A stretch of 64,000 nt of DNA from JACOMS01 sp964352785 (GTDB lineage Bacteria > Pseudomonadota > Alphaproteobacteria > Caulobacterales > Maricaulaceae): assembly GCA_964352785.1 (NCBI GenBank), contig CAYGTI010000016.1, positions 11,690 through 75,689 on the forward strand. The letters are read 5' to 3'. Shown one piece after another: positions 1-8,516 of this stretch (position 1 is the stretch's first letter; every line of letters begins with the position of its first letter). The notes under the pieces were generated by a model, which saw nothing but the letters and a program-made list of their open reading frames with translations, was not told the origin of the DNA and made no database searches. A program made the translations under genes and the position numbers.

Positions 1-84
1 GCTGCGCTTTTAATTTTTGGGCAAGTTAAAACAGACAACGGCACGGTGTCGTTACTGCGTTGGCTGCTCACGCGGAGTGGATAA
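1..84 (+). CDS. C-terminal end of a probable membrane-fusion (HlyD/CvaA-like) protein, partial
   Basis: Reading frame 1 is open from the window edge to a TAA at 82-84, giving about 27 residues that end in SLLRWLLTRSG. A hydrophobic tail with an L-x-x-W-L pattern is typical of the C-terminus of HlyD/CvaA adaptor proteins, which bridge an inner-membrane ABC exporter to an outer-membrane channel. The stop overlaps the ATG at 84 of the C39 exporter (TAATG), so the two are probably translationally coupled. The family call is an inference from a short tail plus context; the rest of the gene lies outside the window. Confidence 0.45.
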   Translation, partial: AALLIFGQVKTDNGTVSLLRWLLTRSG

Positions 85-2141
85 TGGCGCGTAAAAAGTC
101 TCTTCCCGTAATTCTGCAAACCGAGATCGCCGAGTGCGGCCTCGCTTGCGTTGCTATGATCGCCCGTTATTGGGGACATGATGTTGATTTGAATGTTCTG
201 CGTAAAAAGTTTCCAGTCTCTCTGAGCGGCGCATCTCTGAAATCTGTTATTAGCGTGGCCGACACATTGCAGCTCACCAGCCGTCCTTTGCGGCTGGATA
301 TGGAGCATCTCAGCCAGTTACAGCTCCCGGCGATCCTGCATTGGGATATGAACCATTTTGTCGTGCTCAAGGCCGTGCGGGGTGGTAAAGCCCATATTAT
401 CGATCCAGGCGTTGGCCTTCGCGTGATGGCGCTCTCGAAATTTGCAAAGCATTTTACCGGCGTAGCTGTTGAAATGAGCCCGGCTACAGAGTTCTCGCCG
501 ATTGAGGCCCGGCTCAAGCCGCACCTGTCTTTGCTCTGGCACCGGCTTGTGGGTTTAAAACGCGCGATTTTTCAAACGCTGACATTATCGATTATCTTGC
601 AACTCATTGTGCTTACGGCGCCGTTTTATTTACAGCTCGTCGTCGATGGCGTTCTGCCGGACTCGGATCAAAAACTGCTCTGGGCATTGCTGCTCGGTTT
701 TGGCGGGCTGGCCATTATACGCGCCATTGCCGAAGCCGTGCGGAGCTGGGCCATCCTGATATATGGCAGCCAAATGAGCGCGCAGATGATCGGAAACGTG
801 TTCCGCCATTTGGTACGTCTACCTGCCGGGTTCTATGAAAAGCGCCATGTCGGAGATATTATTTCCCGTATGAGTTCGGCCACGCCCATTCAAGAGGCTT
901 TAACGCAATCCATCGTGGCCATCCTGATTGACGGGGTGATGGCGGCGCTCATGTTGGTGATTATGTTTATTTACGCGCCTTTGCTGGGTGCGATTGTTCT
1001 AACGTCTGTTGCGTTACTGATTGTCGCCACTCTGGTGATTTACCCGCATTTGCGGCGCACACAAGAAGAAGCGATCTACACAAAAGCCATTGAAAACACG
1101 CATGTCATCGAGAGCATCCGTGCCAGTACAACCGTCAAATTATTTGGCCGCGAAGCCCAGAGAGAAGCCGCGTGGCGAAACCTTTATACCGACGTGTTAA
1201 ACTCCAATGTCGTCTACGGAAAGTTTATGATTGCCCAGCAATTTGCCGAAACATTTTTTGTCGGCTTGCAGGTTGTTATTGTTGTTTTTGCTGCCGCTCA
1301 TCTGATGATGCAGGATGGCAGCGCATTTACGGTCGGTATGCTTCTCGCCTTTTTGGCTTATAGGCAATATTTCACGGACAGCATGACCCAGCTCTTGCAA
1401 AAAGGGATCGAGTTCCGCTTGCTTAGCCTGCACCTTGACCGCCTTGCCGATATTGTATTTGCTCAAGCCGAAATATTTGAAGATGTATCTCAGGATAAGC
1501 AGCCTATCAAAGGACATATCCGGCTTGAAAACCTATCCTTTCGGTATAGCGATCACGATCCTTGGGTCATAGACAAGCTCACGCTTGAAATTGAAGCTGG
1601 TTCCATGACAACGCTCACTGGAAAATCTGGCGGCGGTAAAACCACATTGATGAAATTGATCCTCGGCCTGTATGAGCCAACACAGGGACAGGTTTTAGTC
1701 GACGGCGTGCCCATCGCGGCGATTGGCATTCGTAACTGGCGGCAACACATTGGCGTGGTCATGCAGGACGATAAACTTTTATCCGGGACAATCGCGGACA
1801 ATATCAGCTTTTTTGATCCGGAAATGGATATGGGAAAAGTCGTGCGCGCCGCCAAAGCCGCCCGTATTGACGAAGAGATTATGTCGATTCCAATGGATTA
1901 TATGGCTATGGTTGGAGATATGGGCTCTATTTTATCGGGCGGCCAAAAGCAGCGTGTGCTGCTCGCGCGGGCGCTATACCATGAACCACAGGTGTTATTT
2001 CTGGATGAAGGCACTGCCAATCTGGATATAGAGACTGAAAAGCAGATCGTGGACGTGATAGCGGATATGAATATCACGCGACTCATCGTGGCCCACAGAC
2101 CCGCTTTTCTTGAAAAATCAACAATGACGTTAACCATCTAA
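84..2141 (+). CDS. C39 peptidase-containing ABC exporter (CvaB/RaxB-like)
   Basis: This protein cleaves double-glycine leaders from small peptides and exports the product across the inner membrane. The N-terminal C39 peptidase has the QTEIAECGLAC motif (oxyanion Gln12, catalytic Cys18), a His near residue 91 in MNHFV and an Asp near 107 in IIDPG. A six-helix membrane domain spans roughly residues 155-430. The C-terminal ATPase has Walker A (GKSGGGKTT), signature (LSGGQKQR) and Walker B (VLFLDEGTANLD). A TTG at 60 is possible, but the ATG at 84 overlaps the upstream stop and places the Cys motif at the usual distance from the N-terminus. All catalytic residues are present. The likely substrate is the tiny peptide gene at 2301. 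Confidence 0.93.
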   Translation: MARKKSLPVILQTEIAECGLACVAMIARYWGHDVDLNVLRKKFPVSLSGASLKSVISVADTLQLTSRPLRLDMEHLSQLQLPAILHWDMNHFVVLKAVRGGKAHIIDPGVGLRVMALSKFAKHFTGVAVEMSPATEFSPIEARLKPHLSLLWHRLVGLKRAIFQTLTLSIILQLIVLTAPFYLQLVVDGVLPDSDQKLLWALLLGFGGLAIIRAIAEAVRSWAILIYGSQMSAQMIGNVFRHLVRLPAGFYEKRHVGDIISRMSSATPIQEALTQSIVAILIDGVMAALMLVIMFIYAPLLGAIVLTSVALLIVATLVIYPHLRRTQEEAIYTKAIENTHVIESIRASTTVKLFGREAQREAAWRNLYTDVLNSNVVYGKFMIAQQFAETFFVGLQVVIVVFAAAHLMMQDGSAFTVGMLLAFLAYRQYFTDSMTQLLQKGIEFRLLSLHLDRLADIVFAQAEIFEDVSQDKQPIKGHIRLENLSFRYSDHDPWVIDKLTLEIEAGSMTTLTGKSGGGKTTLMKLILGLYEPTQGQVLVDGVPIAAIGIRNWRQHIGVVMQDDKLLSGTIADNISFFDPEMDMGKVVRAAKAARIDEEIMSIPMDYMAMVGDMGSILSGGQKQRVLLARALYHEPQVLFLDEGTANLDIETEKQIVDVIADMNITRLIVAHRPAFLEKSTMTLTI

Positions 2142-2225
2142 ACCCGTGTTTTTGTTGATAATTCGAGCTTATAATTGAAACTTCAATCAATATGTCGATT
2201 TTTTATTTAATTCATACGATTCCTC

Positions 2226-2300
2226 TTGACCCGATGCTAATTATCGCGTTGTTAACCATAACTGATAGTAATTCAGCTATCATAACACACGGAGCAAGTT
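2226..2300 (+). promoter_or_regulatory. putative promoter, operator-like repeat and Shine-Dalgarno of the double-glycine peptide gene
   Basis: A TTGACC hexamer at 2226-2231 could be a -35 element, although the -10 region that would follow near 2250 is weak. An inverted repeat, TGATAG at 2263-2268 and CTATCA at 2277-2282 separated by 8 bases, lies just upstream of the ATG and could be a regulator site. GGAG at 2291-2294, six bases before the ATG at 2301, is a strong ribosome site. The ribosome site is clear; the promoter and operator assignments are inference. Confidence 0.45.
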
Positions 2301-2369
2301 ATGCGTGAGCTAACCGTTGAAGAACTAGACGTCGTTTCTGGCGGCCGAAGAATTATCATAGAAACTTAG
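2301..2369 (+). CDS. 22-residue double-glycine leader peptide (putative exported signal or microcin-like peptide)
   Basis: The ORF encodes the leader MRELTVEELDVVSGG followed by RRIIIET and a TAG stop. The leader carries the hallmark of C39-processed peptides: acidic and hydrophobic residues at alternating positions (L at -12, L at -7, V at -4) ending in Gly-Gly. Cleavage after GG would release the heptapeptide RRIIIET. It has an excellent GGAG ribosome site and its own intrinsic terminator 25 bases downstream, so it is a deliberate monocistronic gene. It sits between the C39 exporter and a histidine kinase. A truncated bacteriocin is an alternative, but neither the terminator nor the stop codon looks degraded. 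Confidence 0.8.
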   Translation: MRELTVEELDVVSGGRRIIIET

Positions 2370-2394
2370 AGTTTCTTTTAGAATTATGTGTGGG

Positions 2395-2420
2395 ACCCGC
2401 CAGTGAGGCGGGTTTTTTTT
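2395..2420 (+). terminator. intrinsic terminator after the double-glycine peptide
   Basis: A perfect 7-bp stem (ACCCGCC at 2395-2401, GGCGGGT at 2407-2413) with a 5-base loop is followed by a run of eight T. It ends the tiny peptide transcript and separates it from the kinase gene. Confidence 0.9.
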
Positions 2421-2474
2421 ATGTAAAAATTAAGGTTATTCTGAGATATTATAAGGCGCAATGGGTGACCTATA

Positions 2475-5102
2475 TTGGCTTTTTTATCCAAATATTTTCG
2501 ACTAGCCTTCATAGGCCTATTTACTTGTGCCCTTTCCCAAGTCGTATCCGCACAAAATATTCCGGAAAACGTCCGGCTACAAGCCCTTGATCTCGCCAAG
2601 AAAATTGAAGAAGAACATCTTGTTTTAGATAAAAACTGGGCCGTTAATGAGATAAACTCAGAAACCCTTGCCCCGCAAAAACATCTGCGTTTACTACGAA
2701 ACATGATCACTGAAGCCGTAGCAGAAGGTGATACCGATCTTTCATCTCAACTCAAAGAGTATCGCCGCCTCGCTTTGGGCACTGGCATACAACGTGATCA
2801 GGATATCGCTGATTTTTTTGAAGATATTTTGCGAGAGAACGAAAGTCGCGCTCCAGATTTTTTTCAACAAGCTATATATAAATATCAAACGCATGCCGAC
2901 TGGTTCGTGCGTCACCGTGCCTATTATTTCAAAGGGTTGTTTTCTCCCCAAGCGTCAAGCCCAAGCGTGGCCTTACAATATGCTCAGGATACTTTTGCTC
3001 TAATTCCACAAGAAAACTCTGTCAGTGAGGAAGCTGACTATATCCTTGAAGCAAAGATACTCTCTATAACTGAACAAGCCTATTTGCATAATCTACTCGG
3101 CAATCCGGAACTCAGCATACCAACGACAATTGATGTGATACGCCTTAAGAAGAGCGTTGATGAGCCAATTAACGGCGGGTCTATTATAAATAACTTGATC
3201 TTCTCATTTAGTATGTGGAGGGATCATACTACTGTAAAGGCTCTTATCGAAACATTGTTGAGACTTGAGAAAAAAACAGGAAATGACGTTCCCGGCCTTA
3301 CAGAATTAAGAGCATCCAGTGTATATATCGAGACTGGGGACTTTAAAAATAGTCTGTCATTTGCAGAACAATCACTGGAACTCGCAGAGCTGGACTCAAT
3401 AAAAAAAGGAGCGGAGTTAAACCGAATTATTGCTTTAGCTGGGTTAGGAAATGTTAGCGCTGCGGAGAAAGCCTATGAGTTTTTTGAGCAAACGACACCA
3501 GTCGAAAACCGGACCACAGGAACTGCGGAACAAAAAATTCACCATATTCGCGCGCTCTTAGCCTTAGCCAAAAAAGACGATGAGGCCGTACAAAAGCATA
3601 TGAATGCTCGCATGAATTCTACAATTCAGCATATCTTAACGCGCAATAATAGCGAAACAGCAAGTGTCTTGGCGTCTCTACACAACAGTAAAGAGCGTCG
3701 CTCTGAACGTGAAGCCTCTCTTGAAAGGGAAGCGGAGCTCAAACAAATCGCGCTTAATCGTCAAAAACGGGTTATTGGACTCCTGTTTGCTCTCGCAGGC
3801 ATCCTTGCTCTACTTACGACAGGCACGGCTGCTTTTGCCCGGTTCCGGTCTCGCGCGGCAAAAGAAATGTCCATTGCGGCGGATATGGCCCGCGCGGGAG
3901 AGAAAGCAAAATCTGAATTCCTAGCCGTAATGAGTCACGAGCTTCGAACACCGCTCAACGGTATATTGGGCATGGCAGATGTGTTATCACGCACAGCGCC
4001 GGATGACGCCTATAAGAAGAAAAATGATATTATCCTAAAGTCCGGCCACGACCTTCTTGCACTCGTCGAAAACATTTTTGATATGACTCTCATTGAAAGC
4101 GGTGACCTGACCACCTATCCGATGCCGGTGAATATTCATGATTTAATCACGCGAAAAACCGAAGAGTGGCGAGACGTCATCGAAGACAAAAATATTATTT
4201 ATACCGTCCACATTGACCCATCTGTTCCAGAGAGGCTCGAGCTTGACCGGGATCGGTTTGCACAGTGTATGAATAATCTTCTCTCTAATGCGGCTAAATT
4301 CACGGTTGCGGGCCGCATTCATGTTCACATTATGGGCGACCAAGCCTCGCTAGCCCATCAAGCTCAACTGAAAGTCATTGTCGCCGATACCGGCGTTGGG
4401 ATTTCAGAAGACGCAAAAGACCGTTTATTCAAACCGTTTGTTCAGGCGGATTCGTCTATGACCCGGGAATATGGCGGCGCCGGGTTAGGCCTCGTCATTG
4501 TCAAAAGCCTGGCTCAGATGATGGGCGGCGATTTGACAGTGAATAGCCGGGAGAACCGCGGTTCTGAATTCACCTTGACACTCAGAGCAGATGTCTGTGA
4601 GCCAGAGAATGCCTTGCCCGTACCTCAAACCAGCGTACAGGCCCGCCCGGTCGTCACAACAGACGTCAAAATAGGCGCAGTCCCTTTCGGGCATATTGCC
4701 CGCCACGGCGAGCGGTTCCTCATCGTTGATGATGACATTACCTGTCAAAATGTTGTACAAACGCTGCTCGAGCCGACCGGCGCGCATATGACCTGTGTTA
4801 GTAGCGGGCAAGAGGCCCTAAGCGCGCTCTCCCTTGATACTTATGATGTCGTCATTATGGATATTCGCATGCCCGGCATGGACGGCGTCACAGCCATTCG
4901 CCGCATTCGCCAAAGCCGGCAGGACCATAGTGATATTCCGATTATCGCCTTAACTGCTGACGTTACAGCAGAAACAAATGCGCGGTGCATGGTAGCAGGT
5001 GTTGATATATTCTTAACAAAACCCGTTCGAGCAGATGATTTTTACAACGCGATTGAGTTTGTCAAACAAAAGACCCAGCAGTCTGAGCGCGGCGCAGCCT
5101 AA
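2475..5102 (+). CDS. hybrid sensor histidine kinase with large exported N-terminal region
   Basis: Domains in order: a signal peptide (residues 1-26, cut after VVSA); an all-helical region to about 400 that looks like degenerate TPR repeats; a charged coiled coil at 400-430; a membrane segment at about 433-453; HisKA with phospho-acceptor His488 in MSHELRTPL; an ATPase domain with NLLSNAAKF, DTGVGIS and GGAGLGL; and a receiver domain with phospho-acceptor Asp796 in VVIMDIRMPGMDG and the conserved lysine in LTKPV. The exported helical part is the presumed sensor. The TTG start is forced: an in-frame TGA lies at 2466-2468 and the next Met is past the signal peptide. No separate response regulator is adjacent, so the output partner is unknown. 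Context points to sensing of the neighbouring peptide (inference). Confidence 0.92.
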   Translation: MAFLSKYFRLAFIGLFTCALSQVVSAQNIPENVRLQALDLAKKIEEEHLVLDKNWAVNEINSETLAPQKHLRLLRNMITEAVAEGDTDLSSQLKEYRRLALGTGIQRDQDIADFFEDILRENESRAPDFFQQAIYKYQTHADWFVRHRAYYFKGLFSPQASSPSVALQYAQDTFALIPQENSVSEEADYILEAKILSITEQAYLHNLLGNPELSIPTTIDVIRLKKSVDEPINGGSIINNLIFSFSMWRDHTTVKALIETLLRLEKKTGNDVPGLTELRASSVYIETGDFKNSLSFAEQSLELAELDSIKKGAELNRIIALAGLGNVSAAEKAYEFFEQTTPVENRTTGTAEQKIHHIRALLALAKKDDEAVQKHMNARMNSTIQHILTRNNSETASVLASLHNSKERRSEREASLEREAELKQIALNRQKRVIGLLFALAGILALLTTGTAAFARFRSRAAKEMSIAADMARAGEKAKSEFLAVMSHELRTPLNGILGMADVLSRTAPDDAYKKKNDIILKSGHDLLALVENIFDMTLIESGDLTTYPMPVNIHDLITRKTEEWRDVIEDKNIIYTVHIDPSVPERLELDRDRFAQCMNNLLSNAAKFTVAGRIHVHIMGDQASLAHQAQLKVIVADTGVGISEDAKDRLFKPFVQADSSMTREYGGAGLGLVIVKSLAQMMGGDLTVNSRENRGSEFTLTLRADVCEPENALPVPQTSVQARPVVTTDVKIGAVPFGHIARHGERFLIVDDDITCQNVVQTLLEPTGAHMTCVSSGQEALSALSLDTYDVVIMDIRMPGMDGVTAIRRIRQSRQDHSDIPIIALTADVTAETNARCMVAGVDIFLTKPVRADDFYNAIEFVKQKTQQSERGAA

Positions 5103-5118
5103 CCCAGTAAGGCTCAAT

Positions 5119-5148
5119 ATGAAGACCTCCGGAGACAACCGAAGGCCT
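5119..5148. terminator. imperfect hairpin between convergent genes
   Basis: A roughly 12-bp stem with two mismatches (GAAGACCTCCGG paired with CCGAAGGCCTTC, loop AGACAA) lies between the ends of the kinase gene and infB. No strong T run follows on either strand, so termination is only a possibility. Confidence 0.35.
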
Positions 5149-5180
5149 TCAATTCAAAACTTACTGAAGTTCACAATTTA

Positions 5181-7688
5181 TTAGTCGAGTGTCCGGTCAA
5201 TCATCTCAACCGTGAAACACTCAATCTGATCGCCTTTGCGCATATCTTCATATTTTTCAAACGCCATACCGCATTCCATCCCTGCTTGCACTTTTGCGAC
5301 TTCATCTTTGAAGCGTTTGAGCGTTGAGAGCATGCCTTCATGAATGACGACATTATCACGTAACAGGCGCACACCTGATCCGCGCTCGACGCGGCCTTCA
5401 GTGACCTTACAGCCTGCAATCTTACCCACTTTGGAAATATCGAAGATCTCGAGAATTTCCGCATAACCAATGAATGTTTCTCTGCGCTCCGGTTTAAGCA
5501 TGCCTTCAAGCACGCCTTTAATATCATCAATCAGAGAATAGATGATCGAATAATACCGAATTTCAACGCCTTCCCGTTCGGCCAAATCTTTGGCTTGGCG
5601 GTTCGGGCGTACATTAAACGCTAAAATTGGCGCATCCGTAGATTTTGCGAGCATCACATCAGATTCGCTAATCGCGCCTACGGCGCCGTGAATGACGCGG
5701 GCTTTCACTTCATCATTGCCAGCGCTTTCAACGGCAGACTTAATCGCCTCAACAGAGCCCTGAACGTCGCCTTTGATAACAACGGCCATTTCGTCGACTG
5801 TCTTGTCTTTGAGCTTGGCCATCATCTGTTCCATCGAGGCCATTGCGGTTGGTGCCGTGGTCAGATCAGATTTGGCTTTACGTTGACGATATTCCGTAAT
5901 CTCGCGGGCGCGGGATTCGCTATCGACAACAGCGAAAGGCTCTCCCGGTGCGGGTGCACCGTCAAAGCCCATAACAGCTACCGGCGTAGACGGGCCGGCC
6001 GATTTTAGGCGGGCATTGCGCTCATCCATCATGGCTTTCACTTTACCCCAATATTGACCGGCAACGACGATATCCCCGCGTTTGATCGTCCCGCGCTGAA
6101 CCAGCAAGGTCGCCACAGGGCCGCGGCCCTTTTCAATCTTGGATTCGATTACAAGTCCGTCACCTGAACGGCCTGGATTCGCCTTCAGATCCATCAATTC
6201 CGCTTGCATGCTGATCGCTTCGGCTAGATCTTCAAGACCTGTCTTCTTGAGTGCAGAGACATGAACGGATTGCACATCGCCCGACATAGATTCGGTGACA
6301 ATATTATGCTGCAAAAGCTCTGTTTCGACCTTCAAGGCATCCGCCTCGTAAGTATCCATTTTATTGACAGCCACAATAATCGGCGCACCCGCTGCATGGG
6401 CGTGAGAGATCGATTCGATCGTCTGTGGCTTTACGCCGTCGTCGGCCGCCACAACCAAGACCACAATATCGACGGCTTCCGCGCCGCGAGTCCGCATTGC
6501 GGAAAACGCCGCATGACCCGGTGTGTCAAGAACAGTGATCATTTCACCGGATTTTAGCTTAAGCTTATAAGCCCCGATATGCTGGGTAATACCGCCGGCT
6601 TCGCCGCTGGCCACATCCGCCGAGCGCAACGCGTCAAGCAGCGATGTTTTCCCATGGTCAACATGGCCCATAATCGCGACGACAGGCGCGCGGGGAACTT
6701 GCTTGCTCTCATCTTCGGGCTGGTCTTCCAGAATGAAGTCATCTTCAACGTCAGCATCAGAGACACGTTTGACAATATGTCCAAAATCTTCGGCAATCAG
6801 CTGCGCGGTATCGGCGTCCAAGATGTCATTCATGGTGGCCATCGTGCCTTGCTTCATCAAATATTTTATAACATCAGCAGCGCGCTCTGCCATACGGTTG
6901 GATAAATCCGAGATTGTAATGGCTTCAGGAATTGTCACTTCTCGTGAAACCTTGCCCGAACCGCCGTCTTGTTGACGTTCTTTTTCGCGCTCGCGCGCGC
7001 GCCGCATGGACGCTAAAGAGCGTTGACGGTCATCGTCCCCGGCCAGCGCGCTAACAATTGTCAGCTTGCCCTTACGGCGGCGCGGCTCATTTTTGCTCGC
7101 GCGAGCTGGTTTGGCGGGTGTCCGCTGCTTCTTAATGCGGCCGCCGGCTTTTTCGAGGGCCGTGAGCGCATCATCCGTTTTGTCTTCATTGAGAATTTTT
7201 TGCGCGGGCGTCGGTGCGCGGCGCGCGGCATCGGCTTCCTGGCGCTTGCGTTCCTCTTCTTCGTCCTGAATACGGCGCATTTCAGCGTCATCCTCAGCCT
7301 TGCGCTTGGCTTCGAGGGCGGCCTTTTCTTCGTCCATGCGGCGGCGGCGCTCCGCCTCCTCGGCGCGGCGTATTTCTTCTTTTTCGTTTTGAACTGCGGC
7401 CGCAGATGACAAAGCTTTTTGGCGTTTCACATATTCAGCTTTGGACAGGCCAAGCTTACGGGCGGCCTCTGCCACCTCGTCAACAGGTGCAACCGGCTTG
7501 GGTGCGGCAGGAGTCGATGCACCGCCGGGCGCGCCGGGCCCGCCGATAATGCGCCGTTTTTTCTTTTCAACCACAACAGACTTTGAGCGTCCGCCAGAGA
7601 AATTTTGGCGCACAGTCCCCGACCCTGATTTTTTCAGGGTTAGCGGGCGGCGGGCGCCGCTTTTGTTTTTATCGTTCGTATCACTCAT
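5181..7688 (-). CDS. infB: translation initiation factor IF-2
   Basis: This GTPase delivers initiator fMet-tRNA to the 30S subunit. The first 250 residues form a highly charged Lys/Glu/Arg-rich region, followed by the conserved IF2 N-terminal fold and a GTPase domain with GHVDHGKT at 341-348, DTPGHAAF and NKMD, then the C-terminal beta-barrel and tRNA-binding domains. At 835 residues it is normal for alphaproteobacteria. It is the last gene of the rimP-nusA-ylxR-infB run, with a gap of about 100 bp after ylxR. rbfA and truB, which often follow, are not here; the peptide-sensing module occupies that place. Confidence 0.98.
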   Translation of the reverse strand: MSDTNDKNKSGARRPLTLKKSGSGTVRQNFSGGRSKSVVVEKKKRRIIGGPGAPGGASTPAAPKPVAPVDEVAEAARKLGLSKAEYVKRQKALSSAAAVQNEKEEIRRAEEAERRRRMDEEKAALEAKRKAEDDAEMRRIQDEEEERKRQEADAARRAPTPAQKILNEDKTDDALTALEKAGGRIKKQRTPAKPARASKNEPRRRKGKLTIVSALAGDDDRQRSLASMRRAREREKERQQDGGSGKVSREVTIPEAITISDLSNRMAERAADVIKYLMKQGTMATMNDILDADTAQLIAEDFGHIVKRVSDADVEDDFILEDQPEDESKQVPRAPVVAIMGHVDHGKTSLLDALRSADVASGEAGGITQHIGAYKLKLKSGEMITVLDTPGHAAFSAMRTRGAEAVDIVVLVVAADDGVKPQTIESISHAHAAGAPIIVAVNKMDTYEADALKVETELLQHNIVTESMSGDVQSVHVSALKKTGLEDLAEAISMQAELMDLKANPGRSGDGLVIESKIEKGRGPVATLLVQRGTIKRGDIVVAGQYWGKVKAMMDERNARLKSAGPSTPVAVMGFDGAPAPGEPFAVVDSESRAREITEYRQRKAKSDLTTAPTAMASMEQMMAKLKDKTVDEMAVVIKGDVQGSVEAIKSAVESAGNDEVKARVIHGAVGAISESDVMLAKSTDAPILAFNVRPNRQAKDLAEREGVEIRYYSIIYSLIDDIKGVLEGMLKPERRETFIGYAEILEIFDISKVGKIAGCKVTEGRVERGSGVRLLRDNVVIHEGMLSTLKRFKDEVAKVQAGMECGMAFEKYEDMRKGDQIECFTVEMIDRTLD

Positions 7689-7790
7689 ATTTTCTCACTA
7701 ACGACCGGGTCATAACGCCGATCTTATAACGCAAATTCAAGTTTCGCGCCAATCGCGCGTAACCTAACGGCCTTTGCCGCATATTCAACT

Positions 7791-8513
7791 CTAATCAGGA
7801 CGGTCGGCCTGACTATTTACTTTTCGTTTCGTTCGTATCTCGTGCTTAGCATCCGGCCAGTTCTCGGGAATAAGCGCGCGAAAACCGGACAATCGCGTTG
7901 CGGCCCGTGACAGGCTCGCGCCGAGCTTGCCCGTCTTGATTGCCGCATGCACCAAACTCTCACGCCCAAACGCCTCGCCAAGTTCAGCCGCAGAAAAACA
8001 GCCAATCACGCCCGGCACTGGAAGTTCGAGCTCGCGGCTGACCGCACTGGCTAAAACACGAATTTTGCTACGCCCATCCGCCGAACCATCGCTGGCTTCT
8101 ATACGCCACGCAAAAGCTTCACTACGCGCCGCGCTTTTGACTTGATCAAAACCAATCGCAATAGTGCCAGATTTGAGCGCCATGCTGATTAACCCTAAAA
8201 CACGTTGCGCCAGAAGTGTTTCGACCATATCAGCCAAACCCTCTGGCGCTTGAGCTTTGATTTTAAAGCCTCTCGCAAACGCTTTTGTTTTTACGGCTTT
8301 GTCCACAGACGCTCTGTTGGCTGAAACCCACACGCCTCTACCGGGAAGCTTTTCAGCAACGTCTGGCACAATAATACCGCCGGGCGCGCAAACAAAGCGT
8401 ACAAGTACGGATTTATCCAAAGTTTCGCCCGTAGCAGCGCAGCGCCGCTGCGGGCCTTTGTGTCCGCGCTTATCTTCCAGATCAGATATGGGTATGTCTG
8501 CGGTCTCTATCAA
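7791..8513 (-). CDS. ylxR: YlxR-like RNA-binding protein (DUF448) with C-terminal L7Ae-like region
   Basis: The N-terminal half has the YlxR pattern: PQRRCAATGE, a VRFVCAPGG strand, then PGRGVWVS. This is a conserved nucleic-acid-binding fold encoded between nusA and infB in many bacteria. The second half (about residues 95-195) resembles the ribosomal L7Ae/L30e fold appended in alphaproteobacterial versions. It starts 3 bases after the nusA stop, so the genes are co-transcribed. The function is not firmly defined; a link to RNase P or transcription has been proposed for the family. Confidence 0.85.
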   Translation of the reverse strand: MIETADIPISDLEDKRGHKGPQRRCAATGETLDKSVLVRFVCAPGGIIVPDVAEKLPGRGVWVSANRASVDKAVKTKAFARGFKIKAQAPEGLADMVETLLAQRVLGLISMALKSGTIAIGFDQVKSAARSEAFAWRIEASDGSADGRSKIRVLASAVSRELELPVPGVIGCFSAAELGEAFGRESLVHAAIKTGKLGASLSRAATRLSGFRALIPENWPDAKHEIRTKRKVNSQADRPD

Positions 8514-8516
8514 GTG

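Noticed and set aside
7023..7549. plus-strand ORFs across infB
   Set aside because: They are antisense shadows of the Lys/Arg/Glu-rich N-terminal region of IF-2.
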